DNA of 64,000 nt, taken from positions 68,350,180-68,414,179 of the forward strand of contig NC_133773.1 in NCBI RefSeq assembly GCF_003597395.2, given 5' to 3'. The position numbers and the translations under genes were made by a program. Within the stretch, counting starts at the first letter, position 1. Each line of letters starts with the position of its first letter. This document shows, one piece after another, positions 1 through 12,199 of this stretch. Source of the stretch: Chelonoidis abingdonii (lineage: Eukaryota > Chordata > Testudines > Testudinidae). The notes beneath the pieces are model-generated. The model saw only the letters and a list, made by a program, of their open reading frames with translations. It made no database searches and was not told the DNA's origin.

Positions 1-243
1 GTGCTTAGCCACTCTGATAGAAAGTTTTTCCTAATGTCCAATTTAAACTGCCCTTACTGCAATTTAAGCCCATTGCTTCTTGTCCTATCCTCAGAGGTTA
101 AGGAGAAATTTTTCTCTCCTTTCTCCTTGTAACAACCCTTTATGTACTTGAAAACTTATGTCCTCTCTCAATCTTTTCCAGACTAAACAAATCCAATTTT
201 TTCAATCTTCCCTCATAGGTCATGTTTTCTAGACCTTTAATAC
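1..243 (-). mobile_element. CR1 LINE 3' fragment
   Basis: The plus strand reads as the complement of a CR1 LINE 3' region, with the phrases CCCATTGCTTCTTGTCC and TTTCCAGACTAAACAAATCC that recur in sauropsid CR1 copies. It starts at the window edge, so its full length is unknown. No coding capacity remains. The right boundary is approximate. Confidence 0.75.
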
Positions 244-1250
244 TATCAGAAATGCTAACCTTCACTCACATTAGTGCTGGCAGGCAGAGGTTGAGTTTCA
301 TGGACAGTGCGAATTAATAAGAGTTACATGTCACACAGGCACTCTGTTCCTTTAATTATTGTATGTTATCAGTTTTTATTTGTATGTTTTTGATACAGAG
401 GTGTCCCCACATTCTTTAAGCTTTCCACTAACCTTAGGAAGTACTTTACAAGTGCCATTGTATACTCACAGATTATAAGGTGGACAGCACTGAAGTAATT
501 AAAAACTTCTTTCCTCTCCTTCTGTCCAGGGACCATAGTTACTCTAATTCTGCCCCTCCTGGAAATCACTGGTGTTAATGTGCATTTCATCTACTTGCCA
601 TTTGCCTTGAAAGGAGAGTCTGGCTGCAACTCATTTATAGTTGGCATCTTGGCTTAACAAAAAACGTGATTGCAGGAACATAAGTACCTTTTTGTGTACG
701 CCTGCACAATACAAAGACAGTTCTAAGGTAGTAACTGTTGTTCAAGAAATCAGGAGACATGAATCAGCCAGAGACTCCAACCAGTACAGGCACCCAGAGC
801 ATGTACTGCTGCACTACAGGACCCACTGGTGTCACCACTTCCCCAGTATCCCAAAACCTAGAACTGTGCAGAGGAACTCCCCTGCCCATTCTGGGGAAAC
901 TAGGACCCAGGTGTTGCCTTCCCTTCCCCTGTCATATGCAGTCTTGAGGGGAAAATCTGCAGAAAGGAACCAGCTACTAGGAGCAGCTACAAATGTTCAC
1001 TTTCTACCAACTGTTCACAGAAGAGAGGAGGAAAGGAAAAATAAGTAGATCTTAAGCATCTAATTTGCCATAGGTCATGGCACAGTCCTTTCACAAATGA
1101 ATTCAGCATCCCAGATATGAAAAATTGGTAAGCTCTGCTCCTCCAGTAGGTTTCATTAAAGGTGGGACACAATGTCTTAAGAAAGGTATAATAGCCAAAA
1201 CCATTATGAAACAAAGATGAACCTGTAAGGTGGTTTTGGTACATGATTAT
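244..1250. other. unassigned intergenic sequence
   Basis: This stretch lies downstream of the NAF1 3' end. Two overlapping plus-strand frames of 135 and 69 codons are open between 641 and 1048, but they show no domain, no compositional coding signal and no recognisable relative. I see no gene or repeat family here. Confidence 0.5.
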
Positions 1251-1254
1251 ATTA

Positions 1255-2015
1255 TGTTAGGAATGTTGCTTCAATTCAAAATGGAGATTAAAAATTCAAG
1301 ATGGCGCATATGTTAGAGAGGGTTTGAACTCCATCTTGGTGCCCTTCTTCATGGCATTTTCCCACCAGAACTGTTTCCAGGCAGAACTTGAGGGACTGAG
1401 AACTGTCTGGAACTGGTTGAGGGCAGGGCCTATCAGAAAGGCGCACCACAGAGAGCATATAAAGGGACTGTCAGTGGTGAAGCAGGGGCTGTCCACCACC
1501 GAGGCAGCTACGTCCAGGTTCTTTGCGTGGCATTGGATCAAGACTTTGGCTACTAACATCTGTCAAGGACTATGATACTTACCTGATTCCTGTAATCCAC
1601 CAAAGGATCCAGTGAAGACTTGCCATCAGCTCAGATCTGTTGATCTCCTGCTTTGGCAGTAAGAGAGCCAGATCCTCCGATGTTCCAGAGATCCTAAGAT
1701 GGACCATCTGTTGCTCATGTCCTCCATCTACAATTAGAAGAGAGACAGTAATTATTTTTGGGCATTTATTAGTTTAGCCAAGGGAGAGTTTAAGAGTCTG
1801 GGCTTTATGCCCCGCTTACTGGAATCTATTCATGGATAGTTGTATTTGTAGTGTTCCCCATAGTGAATCTTCCCCCAGTTGCATCTATCCCTTAATAAAT
1901 CTTTTCTGTTTAAGGTTATATTCTTTCTAGACTTTATTTCAAGGCAACATGGGTGGGAGACACACACATTTCTAATTCTCCCAGTTGATAGCTGCTGGTA
2001 GGAGTCAAACCTGTT
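1255..2015 (+). mobile_element. probable solo LTR of an endogenous retrovirus
   Basis: The block has promoter and terminator signals spaced as in an LTR: a TATA-like GCATATAAAGG near 1456 and a polyadenylation signal in CTTAATAAATC near 1900, with TGTTAGG as a possible left end. No coding sequence or second LTR is present. I could not find matching target duplications, so both boundaries are estimates. Confidence 0.4.
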
Positions 2016-2690
2016 GTATGTGTCACCTCCTTATTATTCTACACAGAGATCTGGGGTTTCTAACCAATGACACAAACTTATTTTTGCTTGAAAGTCTACT
2101 TCTATAACCAGATAGAGAATTAACCCACCCCACCCCCCAAAAAATAAACTAGCAATATTTTGACATGCTACAATTTTAAAACCTATTTGTTGAAATCTTC
2201 TGGCACATTTATGACAGATGATAAAACATGTAGCTCTAATTCTGTCATGTTCTGTAGTTGAGTCAGTGCAATGTCTTTTTACAGTAATCATGAATATTAA
2301 TTAACAAACTTAAAATGTTTAAAAGCATACCCCCAAGGTTAGTTTAATTTCCAAAACTAAAGACATTCAAGCCATCTATATACCTACTCATTCTGTAGTG
2401 CCTAAATATTTTGGAAGGGCCTCCAAACACTTGATGATCTTACCTGTTACTGTGCAGTGTAAGTTCATTAGTAACTGGAACAACAACAAAATGCTAGAGG
2501 AAGTATTGTTTCTGAAGAGAGAAGAATGGAAACCTGGGGCTGAAGAAAAGTCCCACCTACAACCAGTTTGTCCAGATCAGCAAGCCAGGGGCTATTTAGC
2601 AGAGTTCTAAGAAGGTATTTGCCTTTCAGGTACAGATTTTGTTTTCTTTGTGGAGCAGGAGAAAGGGAAGAAAATGGGGAGACCAAAAGG
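2016..2690. other. unassigned intergenic sequence
   Basis: AT-rich sequence with a short C run near 2130. The open frames are short and overlap on both strands. No repeat or gene recognised. Confidence 0.45.
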
Positions 2691-2696
2691 CTGAGA

Positions 2697-3110
2697 AGGA
2701 ACAGTTACTCACCTTCTGAAATAACTAGAGTTCTTCATCGTGTGTGCTACTGCGGGTGCACAACATACCTTTAATCAGAGATTTTCAGTAGCAGTACCCA
2801 TTTGGCCTACACTGAAGCTCTACACCTCCTTCTGTGTGGTACCTAGGATATATACAGTTGCTTGGATGAACTATCCTTGGTTCCTTCTGCACTGTGAAAT
2901 GACACAGATGAGAGACTGAAGTGGAGGGCAAGTAGTGGAGGCACCCATAGGAAGACACATCTGGAAGAACAAGGCAAGTAACCTCTCCTTCCTCAAGTTG
3001 TGTCCCTATGAGTGCCACTTCAGGGGGCTCCGAAGCAGTAGCTGTAGGAGCAAGCTTTGGAGCCAGATGCAAGACTGATGATCTGGCCTAGAGGCTGTAC
3101 ATGGGCATAA
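2697..3110. mobile_element. DIRS-type terminal repeat fragment
   Basis: GGAACAGTTACTCACC, followed by TTCTTCATCGTGTGTGCTACTG and a TATA-like GATATATACAG, resembles the terminal region I associate with turtle DIRS retrotransposons. The pol region of such an element lies at 16.0-21.0 kb. No coding portion is attached here, so this would be a solo or truncated end. Identification is by remembered family pattern only. Confidence 0.4.
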
Positions 3111-3728
3111 TGTTTTAAGAAAGCATGAAAAGATGCCCAGCTTTGCAAATTTCAGTCACTGGCATATCTTTCACCCATGCCATGGAGGTGGATTGGGATC
3201 TAGTGAAATAAGCTGTTGCATTCTTAAAGGACGCTTAACATTAGTAGCCTCTTAACAAGTAAGGATACAGCCAGAAATCCATTTTGAAAGCCTTTAGGTG
3301 GAAACTGTAAGCTTTTAATCTCTCTGAAAATGAAACAATCAGTCTCAGAGGCACTCTAAGCCATATGGTTCTGTTCAAATAGACAGCTAACTCCCTTCTA
3401 GCATCCAGATTATGGAAGGTAGATTCCAGCCTAGAGTGTTGAATCTTTGGAAAAAACACAAGAAGATATAACATAATTGATGTGGAAATTAGAGGATATT
3501 TTGGGTTAAAAATTTAAGATGTGGACATGAGGAAACCTTTTTCTAAAAGAAAACTGTTAGAATGTGTCTGCCATTCATGCCCCCAGTTCTCCAACTCTGT
3601 GGACATTATGGCTACCAAAAAATACTGTTTTCTGAAATAAGTGTAGCACAGAGCAATTAGCTAGTGGATCAAATGGAGAGTTCATGAGGCAGTTAAGAAC
3701 TAAGTTCAAATCCAATACAGGAGTGAGT
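3111..3728. other. unassigned intergenic sequence
   Basis: AT-rich sequence with no open frame above about 77 codons and no repeat I can name. Confidence 0.45.
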
Positions 3729-4884
3729 TGTGACACTACGCCCCACATTCTTCATAGAGATATTGTTATGATATGAATATCGCATAACTAAGATGCATTT
3801 TATGCAAGATGGGTCATGTGAGGTATTGTTGGAAAGGTTATGATTTACTGATTATTGTTCTATTTGTATACATGTATCATTTCTGTATCTGAACTCAGGA
3901 ATATTTACTATATAACAATTACAAGTGGGTTTACTCCTGGGGAGTGCACACTAGACAAAACGCAATCAGCCTGGATGGGCCATTAAGGAGAATAGGACTT
4001 TGAAGATGCTAATCTTCCACCTTCCTGAGAAGCTTCCTGGGATGCTGCAAACAACCTTTGACTCATGACTGCTTTGACATTGCAGGGTCATGTGATCATG
4101 TCACCTGCTACTGGACTCTATCTTGGACTACTAGTGTTTTTCCACTAATAGGGAGTGGGGATCAAAGTGGGAAACGAAAGATTCCCACCTTAGGTAAATC
4201 CTATTTAAGACAGAGAAGTGAGCTAATCGGGTTTCATTCTTCACTGAATCCCCACCCAGGATGAAACAAAGACAAAATGGGGGAGAAGAACTGAACCTAG
4301 GCTGGAAAAGGTGTCTGACCTGTGAAAGAAATGCTGAAAACATTTAGGAGGAGAAATTACTACTTGTAACAAGTTTCTTTAATGTATTAAGCTTAGTTTG
4401 TGTGTTTATTGTATTTGTTCCATAATCCGCTTTGATCGGTTTGCTATCTCTTATAATCACTTAATCTATCTTTTGTAGTTAATAAACCTGTTTTTGTTTT
4501 CTCTAAACCAGATTGTGGAATTCATAACTGGGAGCAAAAAGCTGTGCATATCTTCCTCCACATTAAGGGAAAAAGTGAATTTAATGAGTTAACACTGTAG
4601 AGTTTTCTGTGCAGCACAAAACAATACAATTTTGAGTTTACACTCCAGAGAGGGAATGCACTTGAGATCTGGGCAATTCCCTAGCTGCATCTTCCCATGC
4701 AGAGCTGATTTCAGTGACTATCTTTCTGCAGCTGGGTGTGCCCCTATTGTGTGTGTGCTGGAGGAGGCTTGAGGGCCTGGCTCAGCAGGACAGTGTAAGG
4801 GAGCTCAGGCTGGTGGAACAGGTGGGTAAGGAGGTACCCCAGTACATCAGGTGGCACCCCAGACTCGGGGGGTAAACTGTCACA
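3729..4884 (+). mobile_element. probable solo LTR (TGTGACA...TGTCACA)
   Basis: The block begins TGTGACAC and ends ACTGTCACA, giving a 7-base inverted terminus as LTRs have. Inside are a TATA-like CTATTTAAGAC near 4200 and AATAAA at 4481-4486, in the order expected for a plus-strand LTR. No internal retroviral sequence adjoins either side. Flanking target duplications were not convincing, so solo LTR is an inference. Confidence 0.5.
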
Positions 4885-5851
4885 TGGATTTCCTTATTTG
4901 TGGGAAAAGGTTAATCAATTTGTCACAGCTCAGGGCATCAACACCTGTATTTCCCTCCTACCGCTCAGAACAAGCCCTTTCAGAACATATTTAGTCCACC
5001 CTTTATACTGTTCAGAGGTCTTCACATGCTCCTGGAAACTCCAGATCAATTAGCAAACATTGGTTGTCCTCACTAGGGCATAGCTTCAAAAGGGTGGATT
5101 CAAAGTGGATCATTTGCATTCTCCTTACACCACCCAGGAAATCCTAGTAAAGTCACTTTACGTGTATTGTTCCAAAAGGCCCTTTGAAGTTCCGAAAATC
5201 TTCCAGTGACTGAATTAGTCTATCTCTTATAGAAGTTACATGCAATTCCACAATAACTCATACACAATTGCATTTTAATACAATGGACTCCAAAGGTATT
5301 AAAGCTAATTCAATAAGAGAACATGGCAGGAGCAAGAGCTATCACAGCTGTTGGTGATTGCTTTGAGCAGCAGCTAAACTGCTGCTGGGCTAAAAAGCTT
5401 ATCTGCTGAACCATCCAACCAATCAGAAAGTGTAGCCAGTTAGGCAGCCCACTACAGGCCAGATGCACGCAGTAGGTTGCCCTGAGACTGCCTCTGATGC
5501 AGGCCCTGTTTCCTTATAATATGGTTCCCTGAAGTTTCTAGCCTAACAGATTTACTTCCTAATATACCTAAGTAAAAGTTATTTTAAATCCCCTAAGTAC
5601 AGTTTTGTTCTCATACAATTCTTTTTTTATATTAATTTAATAATGCAGGAAACGTAGTGAGTCCAATTCTATCCCCAGAATAGCTAGTTACCTGATTAAC
5701 CAGAGTGGCTCCCTGAGCAAGTTACTCAAGATTTACAGTTACTTCAGACATGAGGAGAAAAATTTGGCTCAATATATGTTTACAAAACAGTTCACTTGCA
5801 AATCAGTTCAGAAACAGAATATAAAACCCCTTGTTTTAGCAGTGATTAACC
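4885..5851. other. unassigned intergenic sequence
   Basis: No gene is supported. Parts may belong to the neighbouring LTR-like elements, but I cannot show an alignment for this segment. Confidence 0.4.
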
Positions 5852-6586
5852 TGTCACAGTTTCAGTGTTAACTGAACATTTGCCCCCACCTTCCCCGATC
5901 TTCCTGGAGGATACCCACTTAAGATTTCAGGCTCTTGGGCAGAGACCCACACCTCTCCCTCCAGACCAGGGATTTAGGCTTGCAGTCCCTTTGCACCTCA
6001 CTGATTTCTCTAGCAAGTCTGACTGTGGTCTATCACCTGTGGTTAACTTTTCTCTAGGGGCTACAAGTGTATATCAGCTACCAACCAGCTTTCACAAAGC
6101 AAAGCACATTTAGTCTCAGGATAAAGGCTTTACAGAGAAAACATATAAAAGCCAATAAAAATTCCGCTACCAATGCTAAAAGCTTATCAGAAGCTATCCG
6201 TCTTATGGGTCCCTAGTAAGTAAGTCTCTCCAACCCCTCCACAAGAGTTGCATAAAAATCCTGTCCATTTGCTAGATCAGAAAGAGGGCCCATTGTCATT
6301 ATAAACTCATTGGTTTTATACCAAAAGCCCTTTTTGCTCTCCAGAAAAAAACAGTCTGAACCAGCATACACAAACCTCCTCAGGGGCTGATAATTCTCTG
6401 GAAGCGGTTGCAGCCTGAGTGATTTGCCTTAATCACCTCCCTACTGTTTTTTATTTCCTGGAGAAGCTGTAGTAACACTCGCGCAGTGAAGCTATATACA
6501 ATCTCTGGCCCATAGTGATTCATAAAGCATTCATGAACTTAATATGGTCCCTCGAGATACTACATGTAGTTGCAGTACCTGTCACA
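5852..6586 (-). mobile_element. LTR-like repeat related to the 32.3-32.7 kb block
   Basis: The block lies between TGTCACAG at 5852 and CTGTCACA ending at 6586. An internal stretch near 6090-6190 (AAAGCACATTTA, GGCTTTACAGAG, CATATAAAAG, AAAGCTTATCAGA) is recognisably similar to 32430-32525. The minus strand carries AAATAAA and TATA-like motifs. No coding region adjoins. The LTR assignment is tentative. Confidence 0.4.
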
Positions 6587-6895
6587 GTACTCTCTTAGAA
6601 AGGGTATATAATACTGGTCTTTAGAATGTGATGAAAGTAGACTGAATTATGTAATATTTTTCAACAAGTTGTACAGAAGCAACATTTTCAGTTAAGATAC
6701 AAACTACAATATTTGCTTTTTTCCTAAAATATTTTTCTGGACCAGTCATCATGGTATTTATGTCAACATAGCCTTATTTTCATCTCAAGAACAAATATTT
6801 CCTCTCGTACCTCTATCAGATTGATACTTTATATAAATGCTAGTTTAAAAGTTGCTACAAAAACACATCTAGACAGTTACCATGTAAAAATAGTG

Positions 6896-6901
6896 TTTAT
6901 T
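6896..6901 (-). terminator. candidate distal NAF1 polyadenylation signal
   Basis: TTTATT on the plus strand is AATAAA on the gene strand, about 290 bases past the NAF1 stop. It would serve a longer 3' UTR. Usage cannot be judged from sequence. Confidence 0.35.
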
Positions 6902-7058
6902 AATTCTTGGAATGCTTCAAACTTACTACATATCAAAGTTAAATCATTATTCAATATATTTCAGTTTTTTAAAGATGGGCTTATCAAAAGAAACACCAAT
7001 CTTTGTATGTCTGATATTGCTGCATAAGGCTGTATCTATTTAGCATTAGAACTTTGGA

Positions 7059-7064
7059 TTTATT
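7059..7064 (-). terminator. candidate proximal NAF1 polyadenylation signal
   Basis: A canonical AATAAA on the minus strand lies about 125 bases past the NAF1 stop. It is the first such hexamer in the transcript direction and would give a short 3' UTR ending near 7040. Confidence 0.45.
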
Positions 7065-7185
7065 CTGTTCTTCTACATAATTTAAGCTCCCTCATAGCAA
7101 TCACAAATCATACGGGGGTTTGTGGGTAGGAAAGCCATAGTTTTCCAGGATCTGCCACTCTTTGTACACTCATTCATGAAAATAC

Positions 7186-7643
7186 TCATCTAACTGTGAG
7201 GTCCAAACTGAGATGGATGACCATTTGGAGAAGCAGGTGGTGGGGGTGGGGTGGAGGAGGGGGTGGGGGGAATGGGAATGGTGGACTATAAATGTTAGAG
7301 TACATGTTGGGCCCTGTCCACATCATGTTTGGATTTGGGGGTGGAAAGTGATGTATCTCATTACCAACAGATCCAAATCCTGGAGGAAGAAAAGGATACT
7401 GCAGCATCATGGGATTTTTTGGTCTATGAGGCTGCGGAAACGTTGCAGATTCTTGATGTAGCCTGTGATCTGAAGAGAACAAGTGTGGAGGTCTTAGTTG
7501 TGGTCTTGAGAAGCTTGGACTAACAGATGGGTGAGGAAACCTGTCCCTTGAGAAGCCAGGGATAAATTCTCTGCCACAATATCCTCTTGAATAATTTGAA
7601 GTAGGCTTTTGCATAGGCTGATGTTGAACTTCATTATTCTCAC
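7186..7643 (-). CDS. NAF1: NAF1 last coding exon (proline-rich C-terminus)
   Basis: This is the final coding exon of the H/ACA ribonucleoprotein assembly factor NAF1. The acceptor TTTTTTAAG precedes base 7643, and the split serine codon (A from the previous exon plus GT) keeps frame. The peptide has the family's arginine-aromatic segment (GYCGREFIPGFSRDRFP), then NPMMLQYPFLPPGFG, FPPPNPNMMWTGPNM and a polyproline run. Known NAF1 proteins share this tail. In the in-frame reading the protein ends at 7186 with HLLLQMVIHLSLDLTVR. In the neighbouring frame the last codons read ASPNGHPSQFGPHS and stop at 7190, which resembles the mammalian ending FGPYY. A 1-base indel in the G-rich run at 7238-7270 (a C-rich run on the gene strand) is therefore likely, either in the assembly or in the animal. 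Confidence 0.92.
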
Positions 7644-8555
7644 CTTAAAAAATAACCACAGAATTACTTTTTTTTTTTTTAGAATATTCAAATTTTAGAA
7701 CTTGGACTATATTTAAAACAGCTTAGTCAAACGTCTGACAAAACAGATGGTCTTCTCTTCCTCTTTAAAATCTAATAATTAAACATAAAAGTATGCAACC
7801 CACATTTAAACAAACTCAAAACCAGGACTAGATTATGTTTATCAGCTGACCTATTTGTGTTTTAAAAATGATGAAAAAATAAAAACATATGAACTGTAAG
7901 ATATCTTTTAAACATCTGAAATTAGTAAATTGTGTGTGATTAGTGTGGTCAATATATTACCATTTGAAAACAAAATGTTAAATGAACGCCATTAGGTTTA
8001 GGGTTTTGTTTGTTTGTTTTTGGGGGTGTGGTTTTTTTTTGGAACACTGCTGAAATAACAGTGAAATTTAGTGGGTTTTTCTTGTAGATCTGAAGGCTTG
8101 AAAATTAGTAGTAAAAAGAACAAACAAACTTTCCCCCCCTTCCAGCATGCTCACTGGTTTATTTACTATAGGGATACTCAAATTATGAATAGCACACTCT
8201 TAAGTTTTCTTTACAATAAAATTTAAGAGTTTGTTTTGAATAGAAAAAATAATATAAAGCTGAAGACGTAAAATTTGTGTTCTGATTCTGCGTAGAAGTT
8301 TTCCGATTTTAACTCCACTGAACACTGCTAAGATTATTGGTGCTGGATTATCTAATAAACAACTAATAATTTGCCTGTAGTTGTTAAAAAAACAAACGTA
8401 TTTTGGTCAGATAATAAGCCAAGATACAGTATTTATGCATAGAGTTGACCAACATATGCAAGGCTAATTATAAATTATATCACATTATCAATGTGAATTA
8501 TTGATTCCACATATATTAATATGCATTAAGCATACAGTATCAATATAACATTATT

Positions 8556-8587
<32 letters not shown>

Positions 8588-9204
8588 TCCCTAGCAGTTA
8601 CAGGGCCTGTTTTGACCTATGTCTTTTTATAAGCCTGTTCACTTACGCTAAGTATCACTTTACAAAGCTAAACTCATCTTTGGCATTAGAACACAAGAAA
8701 AGCACCACAAGGAAAATACATTAATGTTCTGACATGATACAAGCTGAGGAGGTACCTTCATGAACCAGTATCCAAAATAAGAATAAGGATGGAACAGAAC
8801 AACAAGTTAAAGAACTGTGACAAACTGGTGGACTTTAATGCCATGTAAAAAGTTTTGTAACTTGCAATATCATTTATAGGATGATAAACACTCCTGATTA
8901 AAATGTGTAACTTTGGGAGCACAGCTTGTGTGTATGTTGAATTTAACAACACTTGCACAAGACAGCTTCCCTGAAACTAATATTCTTTAGCAATGAACCT
9001 GACTGAAAATGGTTATTTGGCCTCTTGAATACACTTCATACCAAACCAAAGTGCGGTCAAGCAACTGACTATACAATTTAACAACAGCAGTATGACAAAT
9101 CTTGATTTTACCATTTAAATTTTACATGTCTCATGCAAGGTAGTGTCAAAGGATATCCTCTATATTAACTCTAATTATTTAGTTATTCAGAGTAAGCACA
9201 TATG
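7644..9204 (-). other. NAF1 intron, left part, no feature recognised
   Basis: AT-rich intronic sequence with a T run near 7670 and a TA repeat near 8560. No exon-like frame or repeat family was recognised. Confidence 0.5.
8556..8589. repeat. TA microsatellite with T run
   Basis: About eleven TA dinucleotides followed by roughly ten T. A simple repeat inside a NAF1 intron. Confidence 0.9.
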
Positions 9205-9209
9205 AGGCT

Positions 9210-10231
9210 TGTCGTAGTATTTTTCCTCAATTTGAACATTAGAGTTCAAATATGAAGTACTAGCATGAAATCCTCTAAGCTTAATCTCCAGCTTAGATCT
9301 GATAGGCTGCCACCAGGTCAGGAATTTATAGGGCCTGACCCCCCTTTCCTCTCTCTGGTGTCCCCAACCCTTCCTTGGGGGGACCCCCAGATTCCCAATC
9401 CCTTGGAGTCTCAGAAGCAGGAGAGATAACCCCTTCCCCCCTCCTTCCCAGGCTTCCTCCTGGTCTAGCTTGCGCGTACCAAGAAACCTGTTTTTCTGCT
9501 TCCCAAGAGATAAGCGTTCTATTCCCTCAGGACAATTGAGATGCAAAATACCAACAGCTTGGCTTTGCCTTTCCCCGTGCCTGCCTTCCCGTGAGGGAGA
9601 CAGGTACCTGATACAGAGGTTTCACTTTCTCTGCCTTACTAGAAAAAGAAACTTCCACAAGTTTTGAAAAAAAGAAAGCTTTATATTGAAAAAGAGACAA
9701 TACAGACTAATAACTTGCATAAACATTTATACAGGCTCCTACTTAAGAAAATCTGAATACCCCAGTCTGATTTAAAAAATAGCCAATTTAAATAGACCAG
9801 CAATCACACACAGTAAGTACAAAGCAAAGCATATCATAGCCGATTTTACTTTGTTCCCGGTTTGTACTCACTGCCCCTTAGTAGAATGAGAAGAAGATTG
9901 GAATCAGCAAGGTAGCTTGTCCCTCACAGCCGAGGAAACAACAAAGACCCAGCAATCCACATCTGTAAATACAACCCAAAGCTCCTCACAGCCGAATTGC
10001 TTTGGGTTCCTTTGTACTCACAGACTTTTGGTATAATATTTGAGATAAGAAGGAGTTAGGAGGAAACCTTGTTTAGTCACAGTCGAAAAAACAAAAAAGA
10101 CCCCGAGTATACAAATTCCCACCCCTGACTTTAAACAATCCAGTTCTCTGATTGGTCTTCTGGTCAGGTGTTTGGTTACCCTTTCCAGGTAAAAGAAACT
10201 TAACCCCTACCTTACCTATCTACTTATGACA
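9210..10231. mobile_element. solo LTR with 5-bp target duplication AGGCT
   Basis: The block starts TGTCGTAG and ends TTATGACA, giving TGTC/GACA inverted tips. It is flanked by the perfect 5-base duplication AGGCT at 9205-9209 and 10232-10236. The segment AGCTTAGATCTGATAGGCTGCCACC is shared in near-identical form with 31.4 kb and 34.7 kb, and the last ~100 bases match the end of the copy at 31283-32053. A TATA-like motif on the minus strand (CAATATAAAGC) hints at minus orientation. No internal viral genes are present, so this is a solo LTR of an endogenous retrovirus left by recombination. Confidence 0.8.
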
Positions 10232-10236
10232 AGGCT

Positions 10237-10925
10237 TAATCAGGATTTCAATTTTTATGATAACAAAAAACATGTCATGGAGCCCTTAATTAAAAGGTAT
10301 TTTGACTCACTATGGAAGATCATTTTAAAAGCATGTACATTTAAAAAACTGAGCTTATTATTCCACCGAAAGGAAAATTATCAGGATGTCTTTGGTCATA
10401 AATTATTCAAAAGAGTCAGCATTAGTCATCTGGGGAATTTACATTTTTATTGACATTCCTACTGTTGTAATAACTGAGACTATAGGTTAATTATGAGCTC
10501 AACTGTAAAAAAAAGTGAGTGAGTTCATAAGATGTCACAATCTATAACAACAAATGTTGATGTGAAAAGGTGCAGAAGCAAAACAGAAAATCTCAATTAG
10601 TCCCAATAAAAAGACCTAGTGATATAACTCAAAGACTATATTAAAATCATGCTCAGTAAACAAGAAAAGTGTGGAACTGAAAATCAATAGGCCAAAATTG
10701 GTGTTTTGGAAACTAAGCCTAACAATTGGTGAACAAAAATAATGAAAGGATGGACTATTCCATCCAAACCTCCCTTTTGGGGTCCTTAAAAACAAGACTT
10801 TAAAAAAAAAATTAGCAAAAGCAGCAGCTGATTGCCAACAGAGACTGAAACAAGCTTCCCATCATGGCTGCCATTCCAAAAGTCTCCTGGAATCCCAGAA
10901 TTTCTTTATCCTGAACTTGAAAGAC

Positions 10926-10963
<38 letters not shown>

Positions 10964-12190
10964 CGCTAGATGACATCACCAGCTCCAGCTGAATCCTGAA
11001 TACTTTCGGGGATGTTAGACTTTGCCAACTACTTAACACTCTTATGTATCCTTTTCGTTCCCCACCTTACTTCTTGCCTTTCCTATCCCTCCTTTTGCCT
11101 TCTGTCTAATAAAAAACAAGATTTCATATTTTGTAACACTGCTATAAGTCCATGACCAGAAAGAGGCACCTTACAGCAATGCCCTGAACAGCCCAATGCT
11201 GTTATCAAGGCTTGGAATGGCTGGTAAGACTGTGTATTTCCAGAGGTGAGGTTGCAAGTAAAAGTTAACATCAGGGACAGAAGCTGCATTTTCCATCTTT
11301 GTTTTTCTTCTCTCTCCTTTTGTGTTTTTGTCTTATATCTTCTTAGAAAACAAGATCGGACTTTAACAGCAGCAGCAATAATAGCCCCAGCCTATCACAA
11401 CTCATTACCTCTTTTTTTCCCAAAAAGAACGGCTATTACTATCTTGGATATCATTTAAAAGATTGTCAAACAAGGGTTTTTGTCCTTCTAAAAATTCTCA
11501 TCAGCTCAGGAGAAGAGAATAGGGGATGTTGTTAAAATGAAAGCCTTACTTAGTACTTTACATTTTAATTGCTTTAACTGATTTTCCTTCGTTTCTGTAT
11601 CTTTAATAAAAGGTTAGTAGGATTTTTAATGGCATTCACCATGGCACTAAGCAGGTTGAAATCTCTGTCTACTAAACACTGAACCTGGTTTAAAATATTT
11701 ACTGTTGAATACTAACTGAGTTATGTTAACAGCTTTGACTCTTTGAGCCCATTTATTCAATCTAAACGTGTACACTGTTATGTAGTGTTTGCACACACAT
11801 GCAAATTTAATATTAAGTATATATATAATCTTCCAGACAATGTAACACTTAGGCAAACTAATATTTTTAGTTTACAATAAAATTCTCTTTTAATCTGTAA
11901 ATATTTAAGTTCATCTGATAGCAATTCTTTGTTCCAGTTTAGTGAGTTATGTTTGTATTTGACTTTCAGACTCAAAACCAACAAAGAAAAACAAGGGTGA
12001 ACTCTTGCACATTCCAGGCCACCACTAGACTACTGCATCAAGAACAACTCTTGCCAACGGTTTAAGGGTTAGACTATTCTAATAAACTTTGGTGCGCTTG
12101 TGACATTTGTGCAAATACATCAACATATAACAGATCCTCCACTTTTCCAGGAAAGAAATGAGATTTAAATTTCAGTTACACCAGAATCCT
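10237..12190. other. NAF1 intron, no feature recognised apart from a GA repeat
   Basis: AT-rich intronic sequence. Open frames stay below 76 codons. No family recognised. Confidence 0.45.
10930..10959. repeat. GA microsatellite
   Basis: About fifteen AG/GA dinucleotides without interruption. A simple repeat inside an intron. Confidence 0.95.
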
Positions 12191-12199
12191 TGCCAGACT

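Noticed and set aside
7213..7523. Plus-strand frames of 82 and 64 codons
   Set aside because: They are antisense shadows of the NAF1 last exon.
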